In this document: positions 16,936-25,066 of the stretch, in pieces | How the letters are laid out: each line of letters begins with the position of its first letter | Numbering within the stretch: the stretch's first letter is position 1 | Source of the DNA: Oscillospiraceae bacterium | GTDB taxonomy: Bacteria; Bacillota; Clostridia; Oscillospirales; Oscillospiraceae | NCBI GenBank assembly: GCA_024697625.1 | Contig: JAILFJ010000154.1 | Location: 1 to 53,767, forward strand | Direction: 5' to 3' | DNA: 53,767 bases | Notes under the pieces: model-generated | What the model saw: only the letters and a program-made list of their open reading frames with translations | Database searches by the model: none | What the model was told of the DNA's origin: nothing | Position numbers and translations under genes: made by a program

Positions 16936-18233
16936 TCAACTTTATTCTGTTTGGCAGCTTTTTTGTTCTGCTCCTTCTGAATGTCCCGATCGCTGCGAGC
17001 CTTGGCCTGAGTTCCGTCTTTGCCATGCTGTACGGCGGAACCAAGTTCACCGTCATTCCGACAAACCTTTATAACGGCATGGCGAAGTTCCTGCTGCTGG
17101 CCATTCCTTTCTTTGTCATCTCCGGCAACGTCATGGCAGAGGCCGGCATCTCCCGCCGCCTGATCGACTTTATCGATGACTGCGTAGGACACCAGAAAGG
17201 CGGTATCGCCATTGTCTGTGTCATTGTCGCGATGTTTTTCGGTGCGATCTCCGGTTCCGGTCCTGCGACCGTTGCGGCACTGGGCATCATCCTGATTCCG
17301 GCCATGATCAACAGCGGAGGTTTTTCGGCGCCGTTTGCCTCGGCCCTGATGGCGGCGGCCTCATCGATCGCCATTGTCATACCGCCTTCCATCGCGTTTG
17401 TCGTCTATGCTTCCATCACGGGCGTATCCGTCGGCAACATGTTTATGGCAGGTATCATCCCCGGCATTATGATGGGGCTGGCCCTGATCGTGATCGTCTG
17501 GATCGAAGTGAGGAAGCGGGGGATCAAGGCGAGCCGTGAGCGCTCCAGCTGGGCCCACAGAGGAAAAACGTTTCTGCAGGCGCTGTGGGGCTTCCTGGTC
17601 CCGGTTATCATTCTCGGCGGGATCTATGGCGGCGTCTTTACCCCGACCGAAGCGGCGGCCGTATCTGTGGTGTATGCGCTGATCGTGGGTGTTTTCATCT
17701 ATCGGGAGATCAAGCTGAAGAACTTCATCAAGATCATGGTCGACTCCGGCAAGACTACCGGTTCCATCATGCTGATCATCGGCACGGCAGCGGTTTTCTC
17801 CTATGTCTGTATGAAGTTCGGCATCTCCAAGGCTGCGCAGGCGCTGCTGCTGCGGGTCTCCGGAAACAAATACGTCTTCCTGATTATCATCAATATCATC
17901 TTCCTGATCGCAGGCTGCTTTGTGGATGCCAACTCCGCCATGTACATCTTCATCCCCATCATGGCGCCTGTTGCCCAGCAGCTCGGGATAGACCTGATCC
18001 ACTTCGGCGTCATCGCCACAGTGAACCTTGCCATCGGCCAGGTGACTCCGCCGGTGGGGGTGAATCTCTTCGTCGCAATCGGTATTTCGGACAGCCTGGG
18101 AGAACTGCGCGACAGGACGCGAGTCACGATCACAAGCATCTCCAGAGCGGTATGGCCGATGATTCTCGCGTGTATCATAGCGCTGCTGCTCATCACCTAT
18201 GTGCCCTGGTTCAGCATGGTGATTCTGGGCTGA
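16932..18233 (+). CDS. dctM: TRAP transporter large permease, DctM type
   Basis: 433 residues, about 12 helices, the usual DctM length. Family motifs seen: LNVPIAASLGLSSVFAM at the start, IPFFVISGNVMAEAGISRRL (about 57-76), FGAISGSGPATVAALGIILIPAM for the first scoop loop, and the second-half repeat with INLAIGQVTPPVGVNLF-like sequence (ATVNLAIGQVTPPVGVNLFV), which shapes the Na+/substrate site. It carries the substrate across the membrane by an elevator mechanism. The start overlaps dctQ; dctP follows after 63 nt that contain a small hairpin, common where the binding protein is made in excess. Confidence 0.95.
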   Translation: MINFILFGSFFVLLLLNVPIAASLGLSSVFAMLYGGTKFTVIPTNLYNGMAKFLLLAIPFFVISGNVMAEAGISRRLIDFIDDCVGHQKGGIAIVCVIVAMFFGAISGSGPATVAALGIILIPAMINSGGFSAPFASALMAAASSIAIVIPPSIAFVVYASITGVSVGNMFMAGIIPGIMMGLALIVIVWIEVRKRGIKASRERSSWAHRGKTFLQALWGFLVPVIILGGIYGGVFTPTEAAAVSVVYALIVGVFIYREIKLKNFIKIMVDSGKTTGSIMLIIGTAAVFSYVCMKFGISKAAQALLLRVSGNKYVFLIIINIIFLIAGCFVDANSAMYIFIPIMAPVAQQLGIDLIHFGVIATVNLAIGQVTPPVGVNLFVAIGISDSLGELRDRTRVTITSISRAVWPMILACIIALLLITYVPWFSMVILG

Positions 18234-18243
18234 ACCCCGCGTT

Positions 18244-18270
18244 GCTGATTTCACACACCGTGTGATTCAG
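18244..18270 (+). other. Small hairpin between dctM and dctP
   Basis: TCACAC pairs with GTGTGA (6 bp) and CTGA with TCAG outside it (4 bp), with one internal mismatch. No U tract follows. It is likely an mRNA-stability element rather than a terminator. Confidence 0.4.
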
Positions 18271-18296
18271 ATAAATCTATAAACAGGAGGCAAATC

Positions 18297-19337
18297 ATGA
18301 AAAAGTTCTTAGCAATCGTTCTCGCACTGACTATGCTCGCTGCGCTGGGCGCCACCGCTTTTGCCGATGACGTTGTAGCAGTCGACAAACCGATGGAATG
18401 GTCTTTTGCGTGCTCCGCCACGGACAACACCTGCTGGGCCGATATGGGCCGCCAGTTTGGCCAGTATCTGAGTGACCGCACCGACGGCAAGATCACCGTC
18501 ACGGTCTATGCGCAGGACCAGCTCACTGCCGGCAACCAGCAGGAAGGAATCCAGGCTGTCATCGATGGCTCCACCGATATGTGTGCGCACTCCAACCTGA
18601 TCATGTCCGGCTTTGACCAGAGACTGAACGTCGTCTCGCTGCCTTTCATCTTCGAATCTACCGATGATGTCGACGCTCTGCTCGGCGCCGGCGGTGCCGG
18701 TTATGAAGCCCTGGCTCCCATCGTTGAGGGCCTTGGCCTGCATCTGCTGGGCATTGCAGAGAACGGATTCCGTCATGTCACCAACAGCAAGCATGAGATC
18801 AAGAGCCCTGCCGACATGGAAGGCCTGAAGATCCGCATCCCGAACACCGCTGTTCTGACCTATGCCTACGGCGACTGGGGTTCCAACTGGCAGATTGCCA
18901 ACTGGGGCGAAGTGTACACCGCCCTGCAGCAGGGCACCTATGACGGCCAGGAGAACCCGCTGCCCACTGCTGACGGCGGCTCCATCAGCGACGTTCAGAG
19001 CTTCTGCACCTACTGGACCGGTGTCTATGACTGCATCTTCTTCTGCATGAACCAGGATCTGTATGATTCCCTGTCTCCGGAACTCCAGGCTCTCGTGGAC
19101 GAGGCCGGTGCCTGGGCCGCTGCCCAGCAGCGCCAGCTGGAGCGTGAAGGCGACCAGGTCGTTATCGACAAGTGGACCGAGGCCGGCGTGACCTTTACCT
19201 ACCTCAATGACGAGCAGGTCAAGGCCTTCCAGGATGCCTCCGCCAATGTCGCTGACGAGTGGTCTGCCACCTGCGTGAAGGACTACGGCTTCAGCGAAGA
19301 TCAGATGGCTGAACTGATCAGCGTTTTCACAAAGTAA
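18297..19337 (+). CDS. dctP: TRAP transporter substrate-binding protein, DctP type
   Basis: 346 residues. Signal peptide at 1-23 (MKKFLAIVLALTMLAALGATAFA), then the DctP fold. Family features: GKITVTVYAQDQLTAGNQQEGIQAV, SLPFIFESTDDVDALL, the specificity-arginine segment LKIRIPN (about residue 180), and the ALQQGTYDGQENPL motif (about 209-222). The Arg of LKIRIPN normally salt-bridges the carboxylate of the ligand, so the substrate is probably an organic acid; family relatives bind C4-dicarboxylates, 2-oxo acids or sugar acids. Notably there is no lipobox Cys at the cleavage site, although most monoderm binding proteins are lipoproteins. AGGAGG 7 nt before ATG gives strong translation. Followed by a stable hairpin. 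Confidence 0.93.
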   Translation: MKKFLAIVLALTMLAALGATAFADDVVAVDKPMEWSFACSATDNTCWADMGRQFGQYLSDRTDGKITVTVYAQDQLTAGNQQEGIQAVIDGSTDMCAHSNLIMSGFDQRLNVVSLPFIFESTDDVDALLGAGGAGYEALAPIVEGLGLHLLGIAENGFRHVTNSKHEIKSPADMEGLKIRIPNTAVLTYAYGDWGSNWQIANWGEVYTALQQGTYDGQENPLPTADGGSISDVQSFCTYWTGVYDCIFFCMNQDLYDSLSPELQALVDEAGAWAAAQQRQLEREGDQVVIDKWTEAGVTFTYLNDEQVKAFQDASANVADEWSATCVKDYGFSEDQMAELISVFTK

Positions 19338-19350
19338 GCATCTGACAATT

Positions 19351-19390
19351 GAAATATGCCCTGTGGGAGCTCTCTTACAGGGCATATTTC
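19351..19390 (+). terminator. Stable hairpin after dctP (partial terminator or mRNA stabiliser)
   Basis: A 14-bp perfect stem (19351-19364 with 19377-19390), 12-nt loop. Only TTTC closes the right arm and no U run follows, so termination would be incomplete. It lies 10 nt before the second operator and may set the ratio of transporter to dehydrogenase. Confidence 0.6.
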
Positions 19391-19399
19391 CCAAAGTGC

Positions 19400-19412
19400 T
19401 TGGTAGGACCAA
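19400..19412 (+). promoter_or_regulatory. Second candidate GntR operator, before the PPC/dehydrogenase genes
   Basis: TTGGTAGGACCAA: a perfect TTGGT-N3-ACCAA palindrome whose 12-nt core is identical to the site at 16354-16364 and its flank. It lies 29 nt before the start codon of the PPC gene. Confidence 0.65.
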
Positions 19413-19440
19413 CAGACCGAACAGAAACGGGTGGACTGCT

Positions 19441-19917
19441 ATGAGTGAACAGCTGAATGCGGCAGAAGGGCGTCTCGGACGTGTTGTCGTGGTGCGCCTG
19501 GCACCCGGGACGGATCTGCTGAACGGAATTCAGGAAGCCTGCGAGAAGTATCAGATTCATAACGGTGTGGTGATCAGCGCAATCGGCAGCCTGAAGTGTG
19601 TCCGATTCTGCGATGTGGAAGCGCTGCCGGAGAAGAAATGCGGCTACGGCTACGGACGGATTCTGGCATTGGATGAGACGATTGAGCTCACCGGCGCGGG
19701 GGGTGTCATCTGCAGCGACGCAGAGAACAGCATCAACCTCCACATTCACATCAGCATGAGCGACAAAAACGGAAAAGCTTACGGGGGACATCTTGTCGAA
19801 GGAACAGAGGTCCTCATGACCGCGGACATTGTCCTCGGCGAAATCGAAGGGATTGCCATGAGGCGGGAGTACAGTGAGGATATGGATGTCTATCTCCTCT
19901 CCCCGCAACAATTATAA
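19441..19917 (+). CDS. PPC/DUF296-domain protein
   Basis: 158 residues, a single PPC (plant and prokaryote conserved, DUF296) domain. Seen: RVVVVRLAPGTDLLNGIQEACEKY, then NGVVISAIGSL, and the paired-histidine metal-site strand NLHIHISMSDKNGKAYGGHL. Bacterial members are trimers of unknown function; some bind metal through these His residues. No AT-hook is attached, so DNA binding is not implied. The start at 19441 follows GGTGG at 6 nt; the frame runs open to 19363, but that would cross the operator. It lies between the transporter and the dehydrogenase genes and is probably co-expressed with them; a role in substrate handling is possible but unproven. Confidence 0.85.
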   Translation: MSEQLNAAEGRLGRVVVVRLAPGTDLLNGIQEACEKYQIHNGVVISAIGSLKCVRFCDVEALPEKKCGYGYGRILALDETIELTGAGGVICSDAENSINLHIHISMSDKNGKAYGGHLVEGTEVLMTADIVLGEIEGIAMRREYSEDMDVYLLSPQQL

Positions 19918-19951
19918 TCTCAGGAAGAAATATCAGAAAGGTGTGAGAACA

Positions 19952-20923
19952 TTGCCTGAAGTAACCAGAGAGCAAGCAAAAAAGTTCTATGAGACCATGT
20001 GCACCATCCGCTGCTTTGAGGAGTCCGTGAAGAAGGACTTTCTGAACGGCGAGATTCCGGGCTTCGTTCATCTGTACATCGGCGAGGAAGCCATCGGCAC
20101 CGGCATCTGCGGAGCGCTCCGTACGACGGACTTTATTGAGAGTACTCACCGCGGCCACGGCCACTGCATTGCCAAGGGTGCGGATGTAAATAAAATGATG
20201 GCGGAGATCTTCGGCAGAATCGACGGTCTCTGCAAGGGCAAGGGCGGCAGCATGCATATCGCGGACTTCTCAGTCGGTATGCTGGGTGCCAACGGTGTGG
20301 TCGGCGGCGGCTATAACCTGGCGACCGGCGCGGCGCTTGCCAGCAAGATGATCCTGAAGAACGACACGGTCTCCGTTGTCTTCTTCGGCGACGGCGCCTC
20401 CAACCGCGGCACCTTCCATGAGGCCGCCAATGTTGCTGCGGCCTGGAAGCTGCCGGTCATCTTCGTCAACGAGATGAACTGCTGGGCGTCTACGACTCCG
20501 TACCGCACCACAACGGCAGTGGAGAACATCTCGGACCGTGCCCACGGCTACAACATGCCCGGCGTGGTGGTGGACGGGCAGAATGTTTTTGAGGTTTATG
20601 CCGCAGCTGTGGAGGCGGTCGACAGAGCCCGGCGAGGAGAGGGACCGACCTTTATCGAAGCCAAGACATACCGCATCGAAGGCCACTTTGTCGGTGATCC
20701 GGAGCTCTACCGTAAAAAAGAAGAAACCATGGAGATCTTCCATCGGACCGATCCGCTGAAGCTCTTTAAGAGCCAGTGCCCGGAGGGCATTGACTTCAGC
20801 CAGGAAGAGCTGGACGGAATTCTGACCGCTGCCCGCGCCAAGGTTGCGGCGGCGAAGGAATATGCCGTGAGCTGCGAGTTCCCGGACGAGTCCGAGTTCT
20901 ACAAAGACGTTTACGTAGATTAA
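19952..20923 (+). CDS. acoA: 2-oxo-acid/acetoin dehydrogenase E1 alpha subunit
   Basis: 323 residues. Thiamine-diphosphate E1 alpha of the PDH/acetoin/branched-chain type. Closest by eye to acetoin dehydrogenase alpha: GFVHLYIGEEAIGTGI, STHRGHGHCIAKGADVNKMMAE, CKGKGGSMHIAD and GMLGANGVVGGG. The ThDP motif begins GDGASN (146-151). Its end reads EMNCWAS (174-180), where PDH and acetoin enzymes usually have ENNxFA/YA, so the substrate pocket differs. The reaction is decarboxylation of a 2-oxo acid, or cleavage of acetoin, with transfer to lipoyl. Start: TTG 19952, with AAAGG 10 nt upstream, gives the family N-terminus; GTG 19943 is too near that site. E1 beta follows after 15 nt. Confidence 0.85.
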   Translation: MPEVTREQAKKFYETMCTIRCFEESVKKDFLNGEIPGFVHLYIGEEAIGTGICGALRTTDFIESTHRGHGHCIAKGADVNKMMAEIFGRIDGLCKGKGGSMHIADFSVGMLGANGVVGGGYNLATGAALASKMILKNDTVSVVFFGDGASNRGTFHEAANVAAAWKLPVIFVNEMNCWASTTPYRTTTAVENISDRAHGYNMPGVVVDGQNVFEVYAAAVEAVDRARRGEGPTFIEAKTYRIEGHFVGDPELYRKKEETMEIFHRTDPLKLFKSQCPEGIDFSQEELDGILTAARAKVAAAKEYAVSCEFPDESEFYKDVYVD

Positions 20924-20938
20924 GGGAGGTGTCTGAAC

Positions 20939-21913
20939 ATGCGTAAAATTACTTTCTCCGAGGCGACCCGTGAGGCCATGGCCGAGGAAATGGAAAAGTA
21001 TCCTGAAGTATTCGTCATGGGCGAAGACCTGGCCCGTCAGGGCGGAATCTTCGGTCAGTTCAAGGGCCTGCCCGATCAGTTCCCGGGCAGAGTCATCGAC
21101 ACCCCGATTTCCGAGACCTTCATCGTCGGCGGCGGCGTCGGCGCAGCACTGGGCGGCGCCCGCCCGGTGGTCGATATGCATTTTGCCGACTTCATCGGCG
21201 TCTGCATGGACGAAGTGCTCAACCAGATGGCCAAGATCCGCTATATGTTCGGCGGACAGGCGAAGATCCCTCTGGTACTCCGCGCCCCGGACGGACTTGC
21301 CGGCGGCGGTGCGGCGCAGCACAGCCAGAGCGTGGAGAGCTTCTTTATTCACATTCCCGGTATCAAGGTCGTGGCGCCCTCCAATCCCTATGACGCAAAG
21401 ATGGTTCTGAAGGCCGCGATCGAGTGTGACGACCCGGTACTGTATTTTGAAAACAAGGTGCTGTACAAGGAGAGCGGAGAGGTTCCCGAGAAGGAAGACG
21501 AGGTGCCCTACGAGATCGGCAAAGCAAGAGTGGAGCGAGAGGGCAGGGACATCACGATCGTTTCCTATTCCATTGGCATGAAGAATGCGCGCGCAGCGGC
21601 AGATGAGCTTGCCAAAGACGGGATTCAGGCAGAAGTGATCGACCTGATCACCCTGTCCCCCTGGGATAAGGAATGCGTGCTGAACTCCGTGAAGAAGACA
21701 CACCGGCTCTGCCTCGTGGCCGAATCGGTCAAGCAGGGCGGCGCGATGGCAGAAGTTGCGGCAACGGTCGCAGAAGAAGCGCTGGAGTATCTGGATGCAC
21801 CGATCCTGCGCTACGGCGCTCCGTTCACGCCGATTCCCTTTGCCCCGACTCTTGAAAAACTGTACAGGGTATATCCGGAAGATCTGGTCAAAGGGATCAA
21901 GGGCGTGCTGTGA
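20939..21913 (+). CDS. acoB: 2-oxo-acid/acetoin dehydrogenase E1 beta subunit
   Basis: 324 residues, the family length. It forms the other half of the ThDP site in an alpha2-beta2 E1. Seen: FSEATREAMAEEMEKYPEVF, VMGEDLARQGGIFG, DTPISETFIVGGGVGAA (catalytic Glu of the cofactor site), APDGLAGGGAAQHSQSVE with the active-site His, and FTPIPFAPTLEKLY at the end. Preceded by GGGAGGTG. Located between E1 alpha and E2 in a continuous operon. Confidence 0.92.
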   Translation: MRKITFSEATREAMAEEMEKYPEVFVMGEDLARQGGIFGQFKGLPDQFPGRVIDTPISETFIVGGGVGAALGGARPVVDMHFADFIGVCMDEVLNQMAKIRYMFGGQAKIPLVLRAPDGLAGGGAAQHSQSVESFFIHIPGIKVVAPSNPYDAKMVLKAAIECDDPVLYFENKVLYKESGEVPEKEDEVPYEIGKARVEREGRDITIVSYSIGMKNARAAADELAKDGIQAEVIDLITLSPWDKECVLNSVKKTHRLCLVAESVKQGGAMAEVAATVAEEALEYLDAPILRYGAPFTPIPFAPTLEKLYRVYPEDLVKGIKGVL

Positions 21914-21938
21914 GCGTGTCCGGTAAGGAGATGGAGAG

Positions 21939-23285
21939 ATGGCAACTGAATTATTAATGCCGAAACTTGGCCTTACCATGACCGAGGGCACGATTGATGA
22001 ATGGAAGAAGAAGGTCGGCGATCCGGTCGCAAAAGGCGAAATCATCTATTCCGTCGCGACGGATAAGCTGACGAACGACGTGGAGTCTGATACGGACGGC
22101 GCGCTCCTCGCGATTATGGTTCCTGAGGGCGAGACCGTTCCCTGCAAGACGGTGGTAGGATGGATCGGCGCTGCAGGCGAGGCGGTTCCGGCAAATGCTC
22201 CTTCCGCTCCTGCGGCCGCGGGAGACGGGGCCGGACAGACAGCCACCGCACAGGAAAGCCAGAAGACCGCAGCGCCCGCTGCGGCGCATACAGCGGGAGA
22301 GTATGTCCTTGCTACGCCGTATGCGAAGAAGCTTGCCAAAGAGAAAGGCTTTGACCTTGCCGCGATTCCGGCGACCGGCTATAAAGGCGTTGTGGTTGCG
22401 AAGGACGTGGAGGGCTTTGTCCCTGCAGCGTCGGCAGCTCCCGCTGGAGAAGCCGTGAAAGCAAGCCCGCTCGCCGCGAAGGTTGCTGCGGACCTCGGCA
22501 TCAACCTTAAGGACGTCAAGGCGGCACACGGCCGTGTCCTGGCAGAAGATCTTCTCCGCTACCTCGCTGAGACGCGCGAGAAGGCAGAGGCCGGGGAGAG
22601 CGCGGACGAGCGCGAGGAAGTCAAGAACATGAGCGGCATGCGCAAGGCAATTGCAAAGAACATGCTCGCCTCCGTACAGACCTCGCCGACCGTCACCTTC
22701 AACCTGGGGATCGACATGACCGAGATGAAGCGCTACCGTGAACAGCTCAAGGCGAAAGAGATCAAGGTCAGCTATACCGATCTTCTGGTGAAGTTTGTCT
22801 CCAAGGCGCTTACGGAGTTCCCGCTGCTGAACTGCTCGGTGGATGGAAACAAGATCATCTACAAGCACTATGTGAACATGGGTGTCGCTGTTGCACTGGA
22901 CAACGGTCTGGTTGTCCCGAACATCCAGGATGCAGATCAGAAGAGCCTGACGGAGATCTCGAAAGAGGTCAAGGAACTGGCGAAGCTTGCGCGGGAAGGA
23001 AAGCTGCCTCCGGAGAAACTGCAGGGCGGAACCTTTACGATTACAAACCTCGGCATGTACGGTATCGAGAGCTTCACGCCGATCATCAATCAGCCGGAGG
23101 TCGCAATCCTGGGCGTCAACACCATGGAAGACAAGGTCGTGGTTCGCAACGGCGAAATGTGCATCCGGCCGATCATGAACCTGAGCCTGACCGCGGATCA
23201 CCGTGTGGTTGACGGGTCCGTTGCGGCGGAATTCCTGCAGCGCGTGAAGAGCCTGATGGAGAATCCGGCCCTGATTCTGGCATAA
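21939..23285 (+). CDS. acoC: Dihydrolipoamide acyltransferase E2 with two subunit-binding domains
   Basis: 448 residues: lipoyl domain (1-80, lipoylated Lys43 in SVATDKLTN), an Ala/Pro/Gly linker, a peripheral subunit-binding domain (about 123-160, VLATPYAKKLAKEKG...), a second one (about 173-209, VKASPLAAKVAADLG...), a linker, and the catalytic core (about 225-448) with the active-site motif DHRVVDG near the C-terminus. It moves the acyl group from E1 to CoA and is the scaffold of the complex. Two binding domains are unusual; most E2 have one. ATG follows AAGGAG at 8 nt; E3 follows after 15 nt. Its lipoyl domain is almost the same protein sequence as that of E3. Confidence 0.92.
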   Translation: MATELLMPKLGLTMTEGTIDEWKKKVGDPVAKGEIIYSVATDKLTNDVESDTDGALLAIMVPEGETVPCKTVVGWIGAAGEAVPANAPSAPAAAGDGAGQTATAQESQKTAAPAAAHTAGEYVLATPYAKKLAKEKGFDLAAIPATGYKGVVVAKDVEGFVPAASAAPAGEAVKASPLAAKVAADLGINLKDVKAAHGRVLAEDLLRYLAETREKAEAGESADEREEVKNMSGMRKAIAKNMLASVQTSPTVTFNLGIDMTEMKRYREQLKAKEIKVSYTDLLVKFVSKALTEFPLLNCSVDGNKIIYKHYVNMGVAVALDNGLVVPNIQDADQKSLTEISKEVKELAKLAREGKLPPEKLQGGTFTITNLGMYGIESFTPIINQPEVAILGVNTMEDKVVVRNGEMCIRPIMNLSLTADHRVVDGSVAAEFLQRVKSLMENPALILA

Positions 23286-23300
23286 GGAGGCGGAGAGAAG

Positions 23301-24998
23301 ATGGCAACGGAATTACTCATGCCGAAGCTCGGCCTGACCATGACCGAGGGAACCATTGAAGAGTGGAAAAAGAAGGTCGGCGATACGATTGCAAAAGGGG
23401 AGATCATCTACTCGGTTGCGACAGATAAGCTGACAAACGAGGTGGAGTCCGACGTGGACGGCGTACTTCTGGCGATCGCTGTGCCCGAAGGGGAGACCGT
23501 ACCCTGCAAGACGGTGGTCGGCTGGGTCGGCGCTGCCGGCGAGGCGGTACCCGCAGCAGGAAGCGCTCAGAGCACCGGGACCGCGGCAGCGGCGGATGCG
23601 TCGCCCGCTCCGGCGGCAGCCCCGGCGGAGAGCAACACCGTCCTCGTGGTGGGCGGCGGCCCCGGAGGCTATGTGGCTGCGTTCCGCGCTGCCCAGCTCG
23701 GCGCAAAGGTAACGCTCATCGAGAAGGACAAGCTTGGAGGAACCTGCCTGAACCGCGGCTGCATGCCGACCAAGGCCATGCTGCACACATCCGAGATCTT
23801 TGAGGCCGCGACCCACAGCGCCGAGATCGGCATCATCGGGGCGGACGTGCAGGTCGACTGGGAGAAGGTCCAGGCTTTCCGCGCCTCCGTGGTGGAGAAG
23901 CTGACCTCCGGGGTCCGGGCTCTGTGCAAGGCGAACAAGGTCAAGGTCGTTACCGGTGAGGCGAAGTTTACCGGACCGAAGACCGTGGCGGTGGGCTCTG
24001 ACAGCTATTCTGCGGACAAGGTCATCATTGCAGCCGGATCCTATCCCATCATCCCCGGGATCCCCGGCGTGAAAGAATACGCAATCGACTCCACAGCGGC
24101 GCTTTCTCTGGATCATATCCCGGAGAGCATGCTGATCATCGGCGGCGGAGTCATCGGTCTGGAACTGGGCAGTGTCTATATGCGTTACGGTGCCAGGGTG
24201 ACGGTGATTGAGCTGCAGCCGAAGCTTCTGCCCGGCATGGACGGAGAGCTGACCGCGCTTCTGCAGGCAAAGCTCGAAGGTCAGGGAATGGAGATCCTGA
24301 CTTCCACGGCCGTGACAAAGGTTGAGAAGACGGAGAAAGGACTGACCGTCCGCTGCGACAACGGCAGGGTCTTCGAAGTCGAGCAGGTTCTTGCGGCGGT
24401 TGGCCGCGGCCCCGCAACCGAAGGACTCGGCCTGGAGAAGACCGGCGTGAAGGTCGAGAAAGGCTTCATCCAGACAGACGAAAAGATGGAGACCTGTGTT
24501 CCAGGCGTCTATGCCATCGGCGACTGTACCGGAAAGCTCATGCTCGCCCATGGGGCGATGGCCATGGGCGAGACGGCAGCGGAGAACGCCATGGGAGGCA
24601 ACAGGAGCTTCTATCCCGAAGAGAGCCCATCCTGCGCCTACGTGGGACCGGAGTTTGCGGGCGTCGGATATACGGAAGAAAGGGCAAAGGAACTGGGTAT
24701 CGCCTACAAGGTGGGCAGGTTCCCAACCTCCGGCAACGGACGCAGTCTGGTCGCCGGTCATACGGACGGCATGATCAAGATCCTCGCAGGGGAGAAGTAC
24801 GGCGAGATCCTCGGTGTGCACATTCTCGCGCCGAGTGCAACAGAGCTCATCGAAGAGGCTGCTCTGGCGATCAAACTGGAGGCGACGCTCGAGGAGTTCA
24901 CCCAGACCATCCACTGTCATCCGACGGTGGCAGAGGCGGTACGCGAATGCGCGCTTGCCGTAGACAAAAAAGCCATCCATATTCCGAACCGCAAATAA
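23301..24998 (+). CDS. lpdA: Dihydrolipoamide dehydrogenase E3 with N-terminal lipoyl domain
   Basis: 565 residues: a lipoyl domain (1-80, Lys43), an Ala-rich linker (about 82-111), then a full flavoprotein disulfide reductase. Seen: the FAD motif VLVVGGGPGGYVAA (114-127), the redox pair GGTCLNRGCMPTK (C149, C154), the NAD motif IIGGGVIGLELGS, the second FAD motif YAIGDCTGKLMLAHGA, and the C-terminal catalytic HCHPTVAEA (His and Glu). It reoxidises dihydrolipoamide and makes NADH. Lipoyl-E3 fusions are known in Gram-positive and anaerobic complexes. Last gene of the complex; a terminator-like hairpin follows at 25013. Confidence 0.95.
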   Translation: MATELLMPKLGLTMTEGTIEEWKKKVGDTIAKGEIIYSVATDKLTNEVESDVDGVLLAIAVPEGETVPCKTVVGWVGAAGEAVPAAGSAQSTGTAAAADASPAPAAAPAESNTVLVVGGGPGGYVAAFRAAQLGAKVTLIEKDKLGGTCLNRGCMPTKAMLHTSEIFEAATHSAEIGIIGADVQVDWEKVQAFRASVVEKLTSGVRALCKANKVKVVTGEAKFTGPKTVAVGSDSYSADKVIIAAGSYPIIPGIPGVKEYAIDSTAALSLDHIPESMLIIGGGVIGLELGSVYMRYGARVTVIELQPKLLPGMDGELTALLQAKLEGQGMEILTSTAVTKVEKTEKGLTVRCDNGRVFEVEQVLAAVGRGPATEGLGLEKTGVKVEKGFIQTDEKMETCVPGVYAIGDCTGKLMLAHGAMAMGETAAENAMGGNRSFYPEESPSCAYVGPEFAGVGYTEERAKELGIAYKVGRFPTSGNGRSLVAGHTDGMIKILAGEKYGEILGVHILAPSATELIEEAALAIKLEATLEEFTQTIHCHPTVAEAVRECALAVDKKAIHIPNRK

Positions 24999-25012
24999 CT
25001 TCAACATTGAAA

Positions 25013-25048
25013 ATTCCCCGGGAGAAGCATGCTTCCGGGGAATCTTTT
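25013..25048 (+). terminator. Terminator-like hairpin after lpdA
   Basis: An 8-bp outer stem (25013-25020 with 25036-25043), a 3-nt bulge, an inner 5-bp stem (GAAGC with GCTTC) and then CTTTTCC. It precedes the dehydrogenase at 25067 by 20 nt, so some read-through is expected. Confidence 0.65.
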
Positions 25049-25066
25049 CCGGAAAGGACGAGAGCT

